From positions 747,001-811,000 of the forward strand of contig NZ_CP020947.1 in the NCBI RefSeq assembly GCF_000172795.2: a stretch of 64,000 nt of DNA, read 5' to 3'. Shown one piece after another: positions 31,641 through 40,660 of this stretch (positions are counted from its first letter, which is position 1; each line of letters begins with the position of its first letter). Origin of the DNA: Rhizobium sp. CIAT894 (GTDB lineage Bacteria > Pseudomonadota > Alphaproteobacteria > Rhizobiales > Rhizobiaceae). The notes below the pieces were generated by a model that was not told the DNA's origin, did not search any database, and saw only the letters and a list, made by a program, of their open reading frames with translations. A program made the translations under genes and the position numbers.

Positions 31641-32180
31641 ATGCCGGACGAGCGGATGAACAGGCCCTATGCGATCATCGTCATGGGGGTCAGCGGCTGC
31701 GGCAAGTCCTCGGTCGGCGAAAAGCTTGGCGAAGCCCTGCACCTCCACTTCGTCGAAGGCGATGGGCTTCACCCGGCAGCCAATGTCGAAAAGATGTCGA
31801 AGGGCATTGCGCTGACCGATGAGGATCGGATGCCCTGGCTCGACCTTATCGGCGAACGAATGCAGGCCTCGCTGCAGAAGGGCGAGGGCATCGTCGTCTC
31901 CTGCTCGGCGCTGAAGCGCATTTATCGCGACAGGCTGCGGGCGGCTGTCGGCGGCAAGCTGTTCTTCGTCTATCTCGAAGGCTCCAAGGCGCTGCTGACG
32001 CAGCGCATGGGCGAGCGCAAGGGGCATTTCATGCCGGTCTCGCTGCTCGAAAGCCAGCTTGCGACGCTGGAGGCGCCGACAGGCGAGCCGGGCGTCGTCA
32101 CCGTCGATATCGACGACACCATCGACGGCATTGCGACAACGGCCCTCAAGGGCCTCGTGACCCTCGGCGTTACGGCTTGA
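31641..32180 (+). CDS. gntK: Gluconokinase
   Basis: A small P-loop kinase of 179 residues that phosphorylates gluconate to 6-phosphogluconate for the Entner-Doudoroff pathway. It shows Walker A GVSGCGKSS, FVEGDGLHPAANVEKMSKG, DRMPWL, VVSCSALKRIYRDRLR and GHFMPVSLLESQLATLE, all hallmarks of GntK. ATG 31641 follows GGGAGGAAGC; an in-frame ATG at 31656 lacks as good an SD. The last eleven bases overlap the end of the convergent gene at 32170. Confidence 0.94.
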   Translation: MPDERMNRPYAIIVMGVSGCGKSSVGEKLGEALHLHFVEGDGLHPAANVEKMSKGIALTDEDRMPWLDLIGERMQASLQKGEGIVVSCSALKRIYRDRLRAAVGGKLFFVYLEGSKALLTQRMGERKGHFMPVSLLESQLATLEAPTGEPGVVTVDIDDTIDGIATTALKGLVTLGVTA

Positions 32181-33417
32181 AACGCTGCGGCGAATAGGCC
32201 GTTATATCGATCAACGGCGTCTCGCCGGTCATGAGTTCGGCGAGCACGCGGCCGGTCACCGGCCCGAGCGTCAGCCCGTGATGGGCATGGCCGAAGGCAA
32301 ACCACAGTCCCTGATGGCGCGGCGCCTTGCCGATAACAGGCATCATGTCGGGTGTGCACGGACGCGCGCCCATCCAAGGTTCGGGATCGAGCCTGTCGCC
32401 GAGCGGGAAGATCGTGCGGGCCACGGCTTCGGCCCGGTCGAGCTGGACCGGCGTCTTCGGCGCATCGAGCGTTGCGAACTCCGCTCCCGTCGTCAGCCGG
32501 ATGCCACGGCGCATCGGCGCCAGGAGATAGCCGCGTTCGGCATCGAGCATCCAGTTGTTGAGCACGGCATCACCCTTGGCGGCATAATGCATGTGATAAC
32601 CGCGCTTGACGCCGAGCGGAAAGGAATAACCGAGCCGGCGCGTTGCGAGCGCCGCCCAGGGGCCGAGCGCGATCACCGCATCGTCGGCTTCGAGCGGGCC
32701 TTCCCCAGTCATGATCTTCCAGCCCGAGCCGAACGGGCCGAATGAGGCGGCGTCGCCTGTGACGAAGCGGCCGCCGAGGCTTTCGAAATAGCCGCGATAG
32801 GCTGAGGTCAGCGCATGCGGGTCGAGCACCGACCAAGGATCGCGCCAGTGGATGCCGCCGGCAAAATCGCCCGTCATGTCGGGCTCGATGCGGGCGATAT
32901 CGGCCGACGTCAGGCTGTCATAGTCCACCCCGAATTCATTCTGCCAGAGTGCGGCCTCCGCCAGGGCCTCGTCACGTCTGGCCTGCGTGCGGAAAATCTT
33001 CATCCAGCCGTCCCTGCGGATCAGCGCTTGCGCCTCTGACGCCTCGATCAGATCCTTGTGTTCGGCAATCGAATGTTGGATCAGCGGCGCATAGGCCCGG
33101 GTGATCACCGCGTGGCGCCGGGCATTGGAATTCCACCAGTAGCGGGCGAGAAAGGCGAGCTGGCTCGGCAGCGTGCTGAGATGGTAATGCGCATCGATGC
33201 GGTTATTCAAAGCATAACGCAGCAAGAGGCCGAGCTGCTGCGGAAAGCCGTAGGGCGCGACACCTTCGCGCTGGATCAGCCCGGCATTGCCGAAGGAGGT
33301 TTCGCGGCCCGGGTCCTTGCGGTCGATCAGTGTCACCTGCCGGCCGCGCCGCTGAAGATGGATGGCCGCCGACACACCGACGATACCGGCGCCGAGCACG
33401 ATCGCGTTTTTCGTCAT
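32170..33417 (-). CDS. FAD-dependent D-amino-acid dehydrogenase-like oxidoreductase
   Basis: A protein of 415 residues of the DadA/DAO family. The N-terminal dinucleotide-binding motif is VLGAGIVGVSAAIHL, followed by a Glu-containing FAD contact and, near the C terminus, ARPCTPDMMPVIGKAPRHQG and FGHAHHGLTLGPVTGRVLAELM, typical of DadA. It would oxidise D-amino acids (or a related amine) and pass electrons to the membrane chain. No alanine racemase gene is adjacent, so the symbol dadA is withheld. The SD is weak (AGGGGA directly before ATG). Confidence 0.88.
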   Translation of the reverse strand: MTKNAIVLGAGIVGVSAAIHLQRRGRQVTLIDRKDPGRETSFGNAGLIQREGVAPYGFPQQLGLLLRYALNNRIDAHYHLSTLPSQLAFLARYWWNSNARRHAVITRAYAPLIQHSIAEHKDLIEASEAQALIRRDGWMKIFRTQARRDEALAEAALWQNEFGVDYDSLTSADIARIEPDMTGDFAGGIHWRDPWSVLDPHALTSAYRGYFESLGGRFVTGDAASFGPFGSGWKIMTGEGPLEADDAVIALGPWAALATRRLGYSFPLGVKRGYHMHYAAKGDAVLNNWMLDAERGYLLAPMRRGIRLTTGAEFATLDAPKTPVQLDRAEAVARTIFPLGDRLDPEPWMGARPCTPDMMPVIGKAPRHQGLWFAFGHAHHGLTLGPVTGRVLAELMTGETPLIDITAYSPQRFKP

Positions 33418-33490
33418 TCCCCTGCATTCCGCTTTGTCGTCGGGGTGAAAATGCTCCCGCCGATACGGCGGCGCAAACGAAAAATCGCAT

Positions 33491-33994
33491 TCATTTCACA
33501 ATCATGACGCTTTTGAGTGCGGCGTTTTCGGCCTTCATGCGAATAGAGAGGATGCAGGCGTTGAGAAGCGAAAAGCCGATCGCGTAAAGGGGGAGGCCGA
33601 AGGCCAGCGGAAGGGCGGCGATCTCGCCGACGACGATCGCGTAGTTCGGGTGCCGGAGGAAGCGATAGGGGCCTGATGTGACGAGCGGTGCGCCGGGCAG
33701 GATGATGATGCGTGTCGTCCAGCGGTCTTTCAAGGTCGCCAGCACCCAGAGCCGCAATGCCTGCAGCCCCATGAACACCGCAACCCAGAAGAGATCGACC
33801 GGCCTGCCCGGCGCCAGCAGCCAGAGGCCGATGAGCCAGCCGGCATGCAGCGCCACCATGGCAGGATAGTGCTCCGGCGCCACTTCCCTGGCGCCCTTGG
33901 CGAGAAGGGCGGCGGTGTTGCGCCGGGCAAGGACGAGTTCGCCAAGCCGCTGCAGCGTCACGAAGGTCAGGAGGGCGATCGACGGCCACATCAT
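33491..33994 (-). CDS. Isoprenylcysteine carboxyl methyltransferase-like membrane protein
   Basis: An integral membrane protein of 167 residues with about four helices. The ICMT/PEMT SAM-binding signature appears as GPYRFLRHPNYAIVVGE. Its ATGA overlap with the type III polyketide synthase gene, and GGAGG before the ATG, show coupled expression. In Bacillus, the homologous pair BpsA-BpsB makes alkylpyrones and O-methylates them. By analogy this protein probably methylates the polyketide product; protein prenylcysteine methylation is unlikely in a bacterium. Confidence 0.85.
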   Translation of the reverse strand: MMWPSIALLTFVTLQRLGELVLARRNTAALLAKGAREVAPEHYPAMVALHAGWLIGLWLLAPGRPVDLFWVAVFMGLQALRLWVLATLKDRWTTRIIILPGAPLVTSGPYRFLRHPNYAIVVGEIAALPLAFGLPLYAIGFSLLNACILSIRMKAENAALKSVMIVK

Positions 33995-35043
33995 GCCACC
34001 CTCCGGAGCGTCACACAGCTCGCCGAGAAACCCGGCCCCATGGCAATCATCGCGGCGCGCTCCGGCAACCCGGCGCGGATCGCCCGCTCCAGCACGAACA
34101 GAATGGTCGGCGAGGACATATTGCCGTAGTCGGCAAGCACGCCACGCTCGTGATCGAGCGTGCCCGGCGGCAGCGACAGCGCGCTTTCCATCGCAGCCAG
34201 CACTTTCGTTCCGCCGGGATGGCAGATGAAGCGGTCGATATCACCGGGCGTCAGCCCGTTCCGCGCCAGAATGGCCGTCACTGCCGGGCCGAGCTCCTTT
34301 TCGGCAAAGGGCGGCAGTGATTGTGCCAGCACGATGCCGAAGCCGCCATCATCGATCTTCCAGCCCATGATATCGAGCGTGTCGGGAAAGAGATGCTCGC
34401 CGGTCGATTCCACCTCCGCCAGCCCGCCTTGGCCGGATCGCAGCACGCAGGCGGCGGCGCCGTCGCCGAAGAGCGCCGTCGCGATGATGTTCGGCCGGGT
34501 CAGTTCGTCCAGCCGGAAGGCCAGTGTGCAGAGCTCGATCGAGACGAAAAGCACGACGGCGCCCGGCCGGCTGCACGCCAGCCGCGAGGCGATCGCAAAA
34601 CCCGACACGCCGGCCGCACAGCCGAGCCCGAAGACCGGCACGCGCTCGATATCGGCCCTGAAGCCCATCCGCCGGGCCATCTGCGCATCGAGGCTCGGCG
34701 TCGTAAATCCGGTCGATGAGACCGTCACGATACAGTCGACATCGCCGGCATCGAGCCCCGCCTGACGAAGCGCCGAGCTGGCGGCCTCGACGAAAAGCGC
34801 ACCCGCCACCTCCGCATAGGCCTGCATCCGGTCCTGCCAGCCATGCGGCTCGTCGAACCAGGCAAGCGGCCGCGCCGCATGGCGCTTTTCAATGCCGGCG
34901 CTGTCGAAGACACGGGCAAGGTGACGGAAATCCTCGAAACGGTCGGCAAACAATCGGGCCGAGGCTTCGACGGCCTCTCTCTGGAAAATGACATGTTCGG
35001 GTGCGGCGACGGCGAGGCTGATGAGTTTCACGGTATCGGTCAC
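33991..35043 (-). CDS. Type III polyketide synthase (chalcone synthase-like)
   Basis: A thiolase-fold enzyme of 350 residues that condenses an acyl-CoA starter with malonyl-CoA. The catalytic triad is visible: Cys142 in FGLGCAAGVSG, His275 in CHPGGTK and Asn308 in DYGNMSSPT. The start is GTG 35043, preceded by AAGGAG six bases upstream; an ORF extension of 51 residues without SD is rejected. It is coupled to the ICMT-like methyltransferase. The product, perhaps an alkylresorcinol or alkylpyrone, cannot be predicted. GGAAC repeats lie just upstream. Confidence 0.93.
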   Translation of the reverse strand: MTDTVKLISLAVAAPEHVIFQREAVEASARLFADRFEDFRHLARVFDSAGIEKRHAARPLAWFDEPHGWQDRMQAYAEVAGALFVEAASSALRQAGLDAGDVDCIVTVSSTGFTTPSLDAQMARRMGFRADIERVPVFGLGCAAGVSGFAIASRLACSRPGAVVLFVSIELCTLAFRLDELTRPNIIATALFGDGAAACVLRSGQGGLAEVESTGEHLFPDTLDIMGWKIDDGGFGIVLAQSLPPFAEKELGPAVTAILARNGLTPGDIDRFICHPGGTKVLAAMESALSLPPGTLDHERGVLADYGNMSSPTILFVLERAIRAGLPERAAMIAMGPGFSASCVTLRRVA

Positions 35044-35057
35044 AAAATTCTCCTTAT

Positions 35058-35092
35058 CGTTCCCGGCGGAACGACGGAAAACACCCGGTTCC
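35058..35092. promoter_or_regulatory. GGAAC repeat cluster in the polyketide synthase/TPR divergent gap
   Basis: CGTTCC-CGGC-GGAACG (35058-35073) is a perfect dyad and a third half-site GTTCC lies at 35088-35092. GGAAC is the -35 core of many ECF sigma factors, and an ECF gene is nearby (35771). It could be an operator or overlapping -35 elements. Confidence 0.35.
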
Positions 35093-35213
35093 TGCAATCT
35101 ATTCGGCCTCGAGCACTTCACGAAGCAGTGATGGAGAAAATGGGGAGGCTTCCGAATAAAGCGAGGTGCAGCGGTGTTCTCTTCTCGCAACGTCACTTCT
35201 AGAGGAAATTCCC

Positions 35214-35750
35214 ATGACGATCATGACAGTCCGCATTGCTTCCATCCTTCTCGGCGGCTGCCTTGCCGCTTCCCTCTTCTCCGGCCCGGTCTTTGCAATC
35301 GGCAATGACAACAGCACGATGCCGACCTGCAAGAAGGGCGAGATCTACGACCAGAAGACCAAGAAATGCGTCAAGCAGCAGAGCGCCAACGTCTCCGACG
35401 AGAACCGCACCGACTACGCCTATTCGCTGGCCAAGGCCGGCCGCTATGAAGAGGCGCTTGCCATGCTCGACACGGTCAAGGACCAGAACACCGCCGAGGT
35501 GCTGAATTATCGCGGTTATGCCACCCGCAAGCTCGGCCGCACCGACGAAGGCATCTCCTATTATCTGCAGTCGGTGAAGATGGATCCGCAATACGCCAAG
35601 GTCCGCGAATATCTCGGTGAAGCCTATGTCATCAAGGGCCAGCTCGATCTCGCCAAGGAACAGCTGACGACCATAAAGGCCATCTGCGGCACAGCCTGCG
35701 AGGAGTATCAGGATCTGAACGCGGCCATCCTCGATCCGTCTAAGATCTGA
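35214..35750 (+). CDS. Secreted TPR-repeat protein
   Basis: A protein of 178 residues with a signal peptide (MTIMTVRIASILLGGCLAAS..., cleavage near FA-IGNDN), a short Cys-containing segment (CKKGEIYDQKTKKC) and about three tetratricopeptide repeats (YAYSLAKAGRYEEALAMLDT onward). Such periplasmic TPR proteins are scaffolds; the partner is unknown. AGAGGAAATTCCC precedes ATG 35214. It is divergent from the polyketide synthase gene and just upstream of the ECF sigma gene. Confidence 0.8.
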   Translation: MTIMTVRIASILLGGCLAASLFSGPVFAIGNDNSTMPTCKKGEIYDQKTKKCVKQQSANVSDENRTDYAYSLAKAGRYEEALAMLDTVKDQNTAEVLNYRGYATRKLGRTDEGISYYLQSVKMDPQYAKVREYLGEAYVIKGQLDLAKEQLTTIKAICGTACEEYQDLNAAILDPSKI

Positions 35751-35770
35751 TTGCCGGCGTGGGCGGGAAG

Positions 35771-36400
35771 ATGGAACCAGAAAGGCATGTGAGAATGTCG
35801 GTCGCGCGCACCCTGTTTCCTGCCTATAGTCACGCGAGAGCGGAATCGCCGGTTCGTCGGGCGGTTCCGAAAGATGCAGGATCGTCGGAGGCGGCCATCG
35901 CGAGCGCAGCGGATATCAGGAGCGGCCTGACGGAAAATCTGGCCAGGCTCTGGCGGTATGGTCTGGTTCTCTCGCATCAGCGCGATGTCGCCGACGATCT
36001 GGTGCAGGCGACCTGCCTGCGCGCGCTGGAGCGCGCCGATCAGTTCATCCCCGGCACCCGGCTCGATCGCTGGCTGTTTTCGATCCTGCATTCGATCTGG
36101 CTGAACGAGATCCGCTCGCGCCGCGTGCGCCAGGGCCAGGGTTTCGTCGATGCCGGCGAGGCGCTGACCTTCGATGGCGCCCACGATACCGAAACCCATG
36201 TGATGGCCGCTCAGGTGCTGAAACGGGTGAATGCGCTGCCCGAGGCGCAGAGAACGGTGGTTTTCCTCGCCTATGTCGAAGGACTTTCCTATCGCGAGGT
36301 TGCGGGCATACTGGATATTCCGATCGGAACCGTGATGAGCCGGCTGGCGGCCGCCCGCGCCAAGCTCTCCGGCGACGAGCGGGAAGGGGGACGGCAATGA
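35771..36400 (+). CDS. ECF-family RNA polymerase sigma factor
   Basis: About 209 residues. Region 2 (HQRDVADDLVQATCLRALER, LDRWLFSILHSIWLNEIR) and region 4 (LPEAQRTVVFLAYVEGLSYREVAGILDIPIGTVMSRLAAAR) are clear. The start is uncertain: ATG 35771 or ATG 35795 (AAAGG upstream) are both possible. The gene overlaps the anti-sigma gene by ATGA. The inducing signal is unknown; target promoters may carry GGAAC-type -35 boxes. Confidence 0.92.
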   Translation: MEPERHVRMSVARTLFPAYSHARAESPVRRAVPKDAGSSEAAIASAADIRSGLTENLARLWRYGLVLSHQRDVADDLVQATCLRALERADQFIPGTRLDRWLFSILHSIWLNEIRSRRVRQGQGFVDAGEALTFDGAHDTETHVMAAQVLKRVNALPEAQRTVVFLAYVEGLSYREVAGILDIPIGTVMSRLAAARAKLSGDEREGGRQ

Positions 36401-37200
36401 ACAAGAGAGACATCATTCCCTCCGACGAGGAGCTCACCGCCTTCATCGACGGCGAACTGACGGCCGAGGAGGCCGCGCGCATCGAAGCCATGGTGAACGA
36501 AGACCAGGCCGTCGCCGAGCGGCTGGAATTCCTCGCCCGCGCCAACCTGCCTTTCGAGCAGGCCTTCGCCCCGCTTTTATCGCAGGCCCCGCGCGAGAAA
36601 CTGGAGAGGATGCTTGCGGCCATCCCCGCGCATGAGAGCGCAAAATCCGCTGCTGCGCCGGCATCCGCCGGCCGCCGCCGCTTCCTCGGCGCACTTGCCG
36701 CCTCGCTGGTCGCCGGCATCGCGATCGACCGCGCCGTCATCGGCATGGGACCACGCTTTTCGGCAAAGGACGAAAACAGCGAATGGCGCGCCGTGGTCGC
36801 CGATTATATCTCGCTCTATACGCCGGAAACGCTGGCCGGCCCTGTGCCCGCCGGAGACGTCCAGGCCGCTCAGCTCGGCGCCTTCGACGAAAAACTCGGC
36901 CTGTCGCTTTCTCCTCAAGCCGTCGCGCTTCCGGGCATCGATTTCAAACGCGCCCTGCTCCTGCAATATGACGGCAAGCCGCTCGCCCAGATCGCCTATC
37001 TCGACCCGGAAACCGGGCCGATGGCGCTCTGCATCGTCCGCTCCGATGCCGGCCCCAAGGCGCCGGATGTCGAAAGCCGCAAGGGTATGAACGTCGTCTA
37101 CTGGTCGAACGGCACGCACGCCTTCATGCTGATCGGCCACGCGCCCGCGGATAGGATGACGGCGATTGCGGATGGAGTGCGGGGGAGGATGGCAGCCTAA
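36397..37200 (+). CDS. Anti-sigma factor, membrane-anchored
   Basis: A protein of 267 residues. The N-terminal zinc-finger-like anti-sigma region (DEELTAFIDGELTAEEAARIEAM) lacks the full HxxxCxxC motif. One transmembrane helix (RRRFLGALAASLVAGIAIDR, about residues 90-108) is followed by a periplasmic domain of about 150 residues. The ATGA overlap with the ECF gene supports a sigma/anti-sigma pair. The periplasmic domain presumably senses envelope or redox stress. No hydrolase or protease site is apparent. Confidence 0.88.
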   Translation: MNKRDIIPSDEELTAFIDGELTAEEAARIEAMVNEDQAVAERLEFLARANLPFEQAFAPLLSQAPREKLERMLAAIPAHESAKSAAAPASAGRRRFLGALAASLVAGIAIDRAVIGMGPRFSAKDENSEWRAVVADYISLYTPETLAGPVPAGDVQAAQLGAFDEKLGLSLSPQAVALPGIDFKRALLLQYDGKPLAQIAYLDPETGPMALCIVRSDAGPKAPDVESRKGMNVVYWSNGTHAFMLIGHAPADRMTAIADGVRGRMAA

Positions 37201-37378
37201 GTTATGTGCATTCAGGCCGGCGCATCCGCTGTTGCAGGCTTGCTCTCAATGGCCGACATGACCGACGCAATTCCGGGTAATTTTGGCTTGATGGAGATCG
37301 GCCGAGACAGGGCGAACGACGATCAATGCTCCGATGATGACGACGCCGACCAGCGCCGGCGACGAGCAGACCGGCGGG

Positions 37379-39358
37379 TCAATGAAGCTGAGCATGATTT
37401 CGGGGTGATACGTTGGGCCGCACATTCAAAAACGCAGGGATGTCGCCTTCGTGCATCGGCCGCGAATAGAAGTATCCCTGGATCAGGAAGCCGCCGAGTT
37501 CTCTGAGCACGGTCAGTTCTTCCCGCGTTTCGACGCCCTCGATGACGCAGTCGAGGCCCATGTCGCGGCCGAGCGCCAGCAGCGACTTGACGATCTTGTA
37601 GCTGGCCGGTTTCTGGTGCAGATCGGTCACGAAACTGCGGTCGATCTTGATCTTGGTCAACGGCAGTGCGTGAAGCCGCGAAAGGCTCGAATAGCCGATG
37701 CCGAAATCGTCAAGCGATATGCCACAGCCGAGTGCCTTCAAGGTGGTGATCGCGCTTTGAATTTGACCGAAATCGGCGGCGAAGGCCGTCTCGGTAATCT
37801 CGAGATCGAGACGTTTGGGATCGAAGCGGCTTGCGTGGATAATGCTGATGAGATGCAGCAAACCTTCCGGCGACGTCAGGTCCTGCGCCGACAAATTGAA
37901 GGAAAGCCGGATGCCCGCCGGCCAATTGGCCGCGACAGCGAGGGCTTTTTCGAGAAGCGGCCGCGTTATGCGATTGATGAAGCCCGCCCGCTCGGCGACA
38001 GGAATGAACTGAACCGGCGAGACATTTCCGAGAACGGGACTCGCCCAGCGCGCCAGCGCCTCAAATCCGATGGTTTCATCCAGTCGGACATCGACGATCG
38101 GCTGAAACACGACACTCAACTCTTCCTGCAGATTGGCCATCTGCAAGACTTGTTCGATCCTGGCATCGCGACGGATTTCCGCATCGTGATCCGAGGAAAA
38201 CAGGACGGCCCTGCCACGTTTGGTCCGCTTGCCGTGATAAAGCGCGTAGTCGGCACGCTCGAAAAGATCTGCCGCGCTCTTGGCCTTTTCCGGGTAGACC
38301 GCAAAGCCGATGGAGCAGGAAATCTGCACGGCGGCTTCCGCAAGGACGAAGGGCACGCGCAGCGCGTTGCACAGGCTTTCGCCGAGGGCCAGCAGTTCGG
38401 CCTCGTTCGTTGACCCGGGCATGACCAGCGAAAACTCATCACCGCCGAGTCTGGCGAGATGCATATTCGCTGGGCATAGCCCGGCCAGACGCTGCCCGAC
38501 TTCGTAGAGCAATTTGTCGCCGATGCCGTGACCATAGAGGTCGTTGACGGGCTTGAAGCCATCGAGATCGATGATGCCGACGGCAAGGCTTTGCCCATTG
38601 CTCTCGGCCTCGCTGAAGGCTTCCCCGAGATGGGAAAAGAATGCACGGCGATTGGGAAGCTCAGTGAGGCTGTCGAGATTGGCGAGCCGAAAGTTTTCGT
38701 TGCTGAGCGCCTCGGTCTCTATCTTCGCCTCGATCAGCCGGGTGAAATCCCGGTATTGAATGAGAAGGATGACCAGCATGGTGCCGGAAACAAGCCCGGT
38801 ATTGATGGCGATGGCGATGAAGACGGCATTTCCCGACAGCGCGAAAAAGATGAAGAACGCGCCGTTGACGACGGCAGCCACGGTAAAGGCTGCCGGGCGC
38901 AGATGCATCAGGCAGAAAATGACGCCGATAACGGTAATCGCCATGTAGAAGGCCACGTGGCTCTTGGCATAGGCATCGCCGTAAGGAAACAACAGAAAAG
39001 CCCAGCCGGTGAAGGCGACGGCGATGATGCTGGCGAGGCGATTGGTGCGCGCGAGCGCCCGCGCGGCGACCTCATGGGTCGGCGCGATCCGCAGGGAACG
39101 CGACCAGGACAGGATACGAAGGGCGCAAACCAATGTCAGAACGATCGGGATATAGACGGCCAGCCAGGCGGGCGCGACCGACATATGGGTCGCGGCCAGC
39201 ACCCACGTATTGGTCAGGAGAATGACATACATGAGCGGCAGCTGATAGGAGAAGGCCCTGTACTGCGCCTTGAGCAATTCCGGCTTGTCCAGAGGTATGG
39301 ACATGAACGCCCGAACCTTCGCGAGCCTGCTCGTCAGCGGGATCGGCTGTCTTGTCAT
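37379..39358 (-). CDS. Membrane GGDEF/EAL protein (cyclic-di-GMP turnover)
   Basis: About 659 residues. The N-terminal part (about 30-235) has some six transmembrane helices, then a short coiled coil, a GGDEF domain with intact ARLGGDEFS (about residue 305) and an EAL domain with GFEALARW (about 430). Both motifs are complete, so it may make and degrade c-di-GMP; one activity usually dominates. The start at 39358 (MTRQPIPLTS) has only a weak SD, and 39304 is possible. The gene neighbours surface-polysaccharide genes, a common c-di-GMP target. Confidence 0.9.
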   Translation of the reverse strand: MTRQPIPLTSRLAKVRAFMSIPLDKPELLKAQYRAFSYQLPLMYVILLTNTWVLAATHMSVAPAWLAVYIPIVLTLVCALRILSWSRSLRIAPTHEVAARALARTNRLASIIAVAFTGWAFLLFPYGDAYAKSHVAFYMAITVIGVIFCLMHLRPAAFTVAAVVNGAFFIFFALSGNAVFIAIAINTGLVSGTMLVILLIQYRDFTRLIEAKIETEALSNENFRLANLDSLTELPNRRAFFSHLGEAFSEAESNGQSLAVGIIDLDGFKPVNDLYGHGIGDKLLYEVGQRLAGLCPANMHLARLGGDEFSLVMPGSTNEAELLALGESLCNALRVPFVLAEAAVQISCSIGFAVYPEKAKSAADLFERADYALYHGKRTKRGRAVLFSSDHDAEIRRDARIEQVLQMANLQEELSVVFQPIVDVRLDETIGFEALARWASPVLGNVSPVQFIPVAERAGFINRITRPLLEKALAVAANWPAGIRLSFNLSAQDLTSPEGLLHLISIIHASRFDPKRLDLEITETAFAADFGQIQSAITTLKALGCGISLDDFGIGYSSLSRLHALPLTKIKIDRSFVTDLHQKPASYKIVKSLLALGRDMGLDCVIEGVETREELTVLRELGGFLIQGYFYSRPMHEGDIPAFLNVRPNVSPRNHAQLH

Positions 39359-39757
39359 GGATCCGCGCTCTGCCCGACTTTCTTGTAGACCATGGTCACT
39401 TGCATAATTCTCATGAAGCTGAACGGAACGGCTTCGGTGAATAAACAAGTCGCAGTGCCGTTTTCCGGCCAGCCACGACGGTTCTATCGGCTTCGGGATC
39501 ATTGTTTGAAAGATGCAATCGACTCATTCGATCGCATGTGGGCCTGTTGCCGACCGATCGGTTGCGTCCCTGACTTAAATCAAGTCGTGGACAGGCAGCC
39601 TGCCGGACGTCTGGCCTTGCGCTGTCGATTTAAGCGCAGAATGCGTTAATGCTTCTGCATCGCGGACCGGATGCGGGCAGGATTATTCGCAAAGTGGATA
39701 TCAAGTTCGCAAAGCGGCTGCCGGTGCCGCATGAAATCCAACGCGGCAAGTCCGCTG
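39359..39757. promoter_or_regulatory. Gap between the GGDEF/EAL gene and the GT2 gene, with FixK/FNR-like box
   Basis: No credible gene is seen. It must carry the promoter of the GGDEF/EAL gene. The dyad CTGAC-TTAA-ATCAA (39570-39583; read on the minus strand, TTGATTTAAGTCAG) differs from the FNR/FixK consensus TTGAT-N4-ATCAA mainly at its last half-site, and lies about 212 bases upstream of the ATG. The rest shows nothing recognised. Confidence 0.35.
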
Positions 39758-40567
39758 CTAGCGATTTCGTGTCAGGAACTGACCGAGGCGGTTCACAAGC
39801 TTCGATGCCCAGAACAGAGGGACCGAGACCTTGAGGCCATGGCCGGCAAGCGCGCGCAGCACTTCCTTGTTCTGACGCGATATGTTTTGGACGTTTTTGT
39901 TTGTCGCGCCCCCCAGGCGCATCCTGACCAGCACGCGGGGGATATAAATGGTTTTGATGCGCGCAACTTCCAGAAATCGCATCATCAGCTCGACGTCGGC
40001 TGCCAGCCGATAACGCAGATCGAACGTCCCAAACCGGCCATAGATGCGACGCCGAACATAGAATGTCGGATGCGGCGGACACCAGCCGCGCGCAAAGGAA
40101 CCGGGTTGAAACGCACAGGATTTCCAATAGCGGACTTTGCGATCGGTATGCTGGTTGGAAACATAGATGAGATCGCCATAGCAGCCGTCATAGGTTTCGT
40201 CTTCCAGCGCAGCCGCCACGGTTTCGAGGGAGCCGCTGCTCTCGAAAGTGTCATCCGCGTTCAAGAAGCCGACGATGTCGCCGCTCGCAAGGCCAACCCC
40301 CTTGTTCATCGCCTCATAGATGCCTCCGTCCCGTCCCGAAAGTACGCGGCGGTTATCCGCCGGCGCCGCAGCGATAATGGCGAGCGTGGAATCGCTTGAC
40401 CCACCGTCGATAATGATGTGCTCGAAGTCGCGGTAGGTTTGAGCGTCGATGGACCGCAACGTATCGGCAATGGTCTGCTCTGCGTTCCAGCAAACAGTGA
40501 TGAGGCTTATCCGGGGCGGGCGTGGATCGGCAGTGTTTGCGGCCATTTTGACGGGTGTCTTGCTCAC
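39758..40567 (-). CDS. Family 2 glycosyltransferase
   Basis: A GT-A glycosyltransferase of 269 residues: ISLITVCWNAEQTIADTLRS, the nucleotide site HIIIDGGSSDST, metal-binding NADD in GFLNADDTFE and an acceptor-side RLAADVELMMRF. It resembles WcaA/colanic-type transferases. The start is unclear: GTG 40567 or ATG 40546, neither with a good SD. It diverges from rmlA across a gap holding a large inverted repeat. It probably adds one sugar to the polysaccharide made by the cluster. Confidence 0.88.
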   Translation of the reverse strand: MSKTPVKMAANTADPRPPRISLITVCWNAEQTIADTLRSIDAQTYRDFEHIIIDGGSSDSTLAIIAAAPADNRRVLSGRDGGIYEAMNKGVGLASGDIVGFLNADDTFESSGSLETVAAALEDETYDGCYGDLIYVSNQHTDRKVRYWKSCAFQPGSFARGWCPPHPTFYVRRRIYGRFGTFDLRYRLAADVELMMRFLEVARIKTIYIPRVLVRMRLGGATNKNVQNISRQNKEVLRALAGHGLKVSVPLFWASKLVNRLGQFLTRNR

Positions 40568-40619
40568 ATTCTAAAGGGCGAAATCTAGCCAAACCGTAGC
40601 AGACGGAAAGGCGGCGTCG

Positions 40620-40660
40620 CAATCCAGTACTGCAGATTACCTTAGATCAATACTGGATTG
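40620..40660. promoter_or_regulatory. Long inverted repeat in the divergent promoter of the polysaccharide cluster
   Basis: CAATCCAGTA (40620-40629) and TACTGGATTG (40651-40660) are perfect 10-bp arms 21 bases apart, two helical turns between arm starts and ends. It lies between the GT2 gene and rmlA, so it is a strong candidate for an operator controlling the whole locus. Confidence 0.5.

Noticed and set aside
37204..37506. 100-codon plus-strand frame after the anti-sigma gene
   Set aside because: It runs into the 3' end of the GGDEF/EAL gene, has Asp/Arg runs and no SD. A 47-codon minus-strand frame in the same gap (start near 37395) has a hydrophobic stretch but also no SD.
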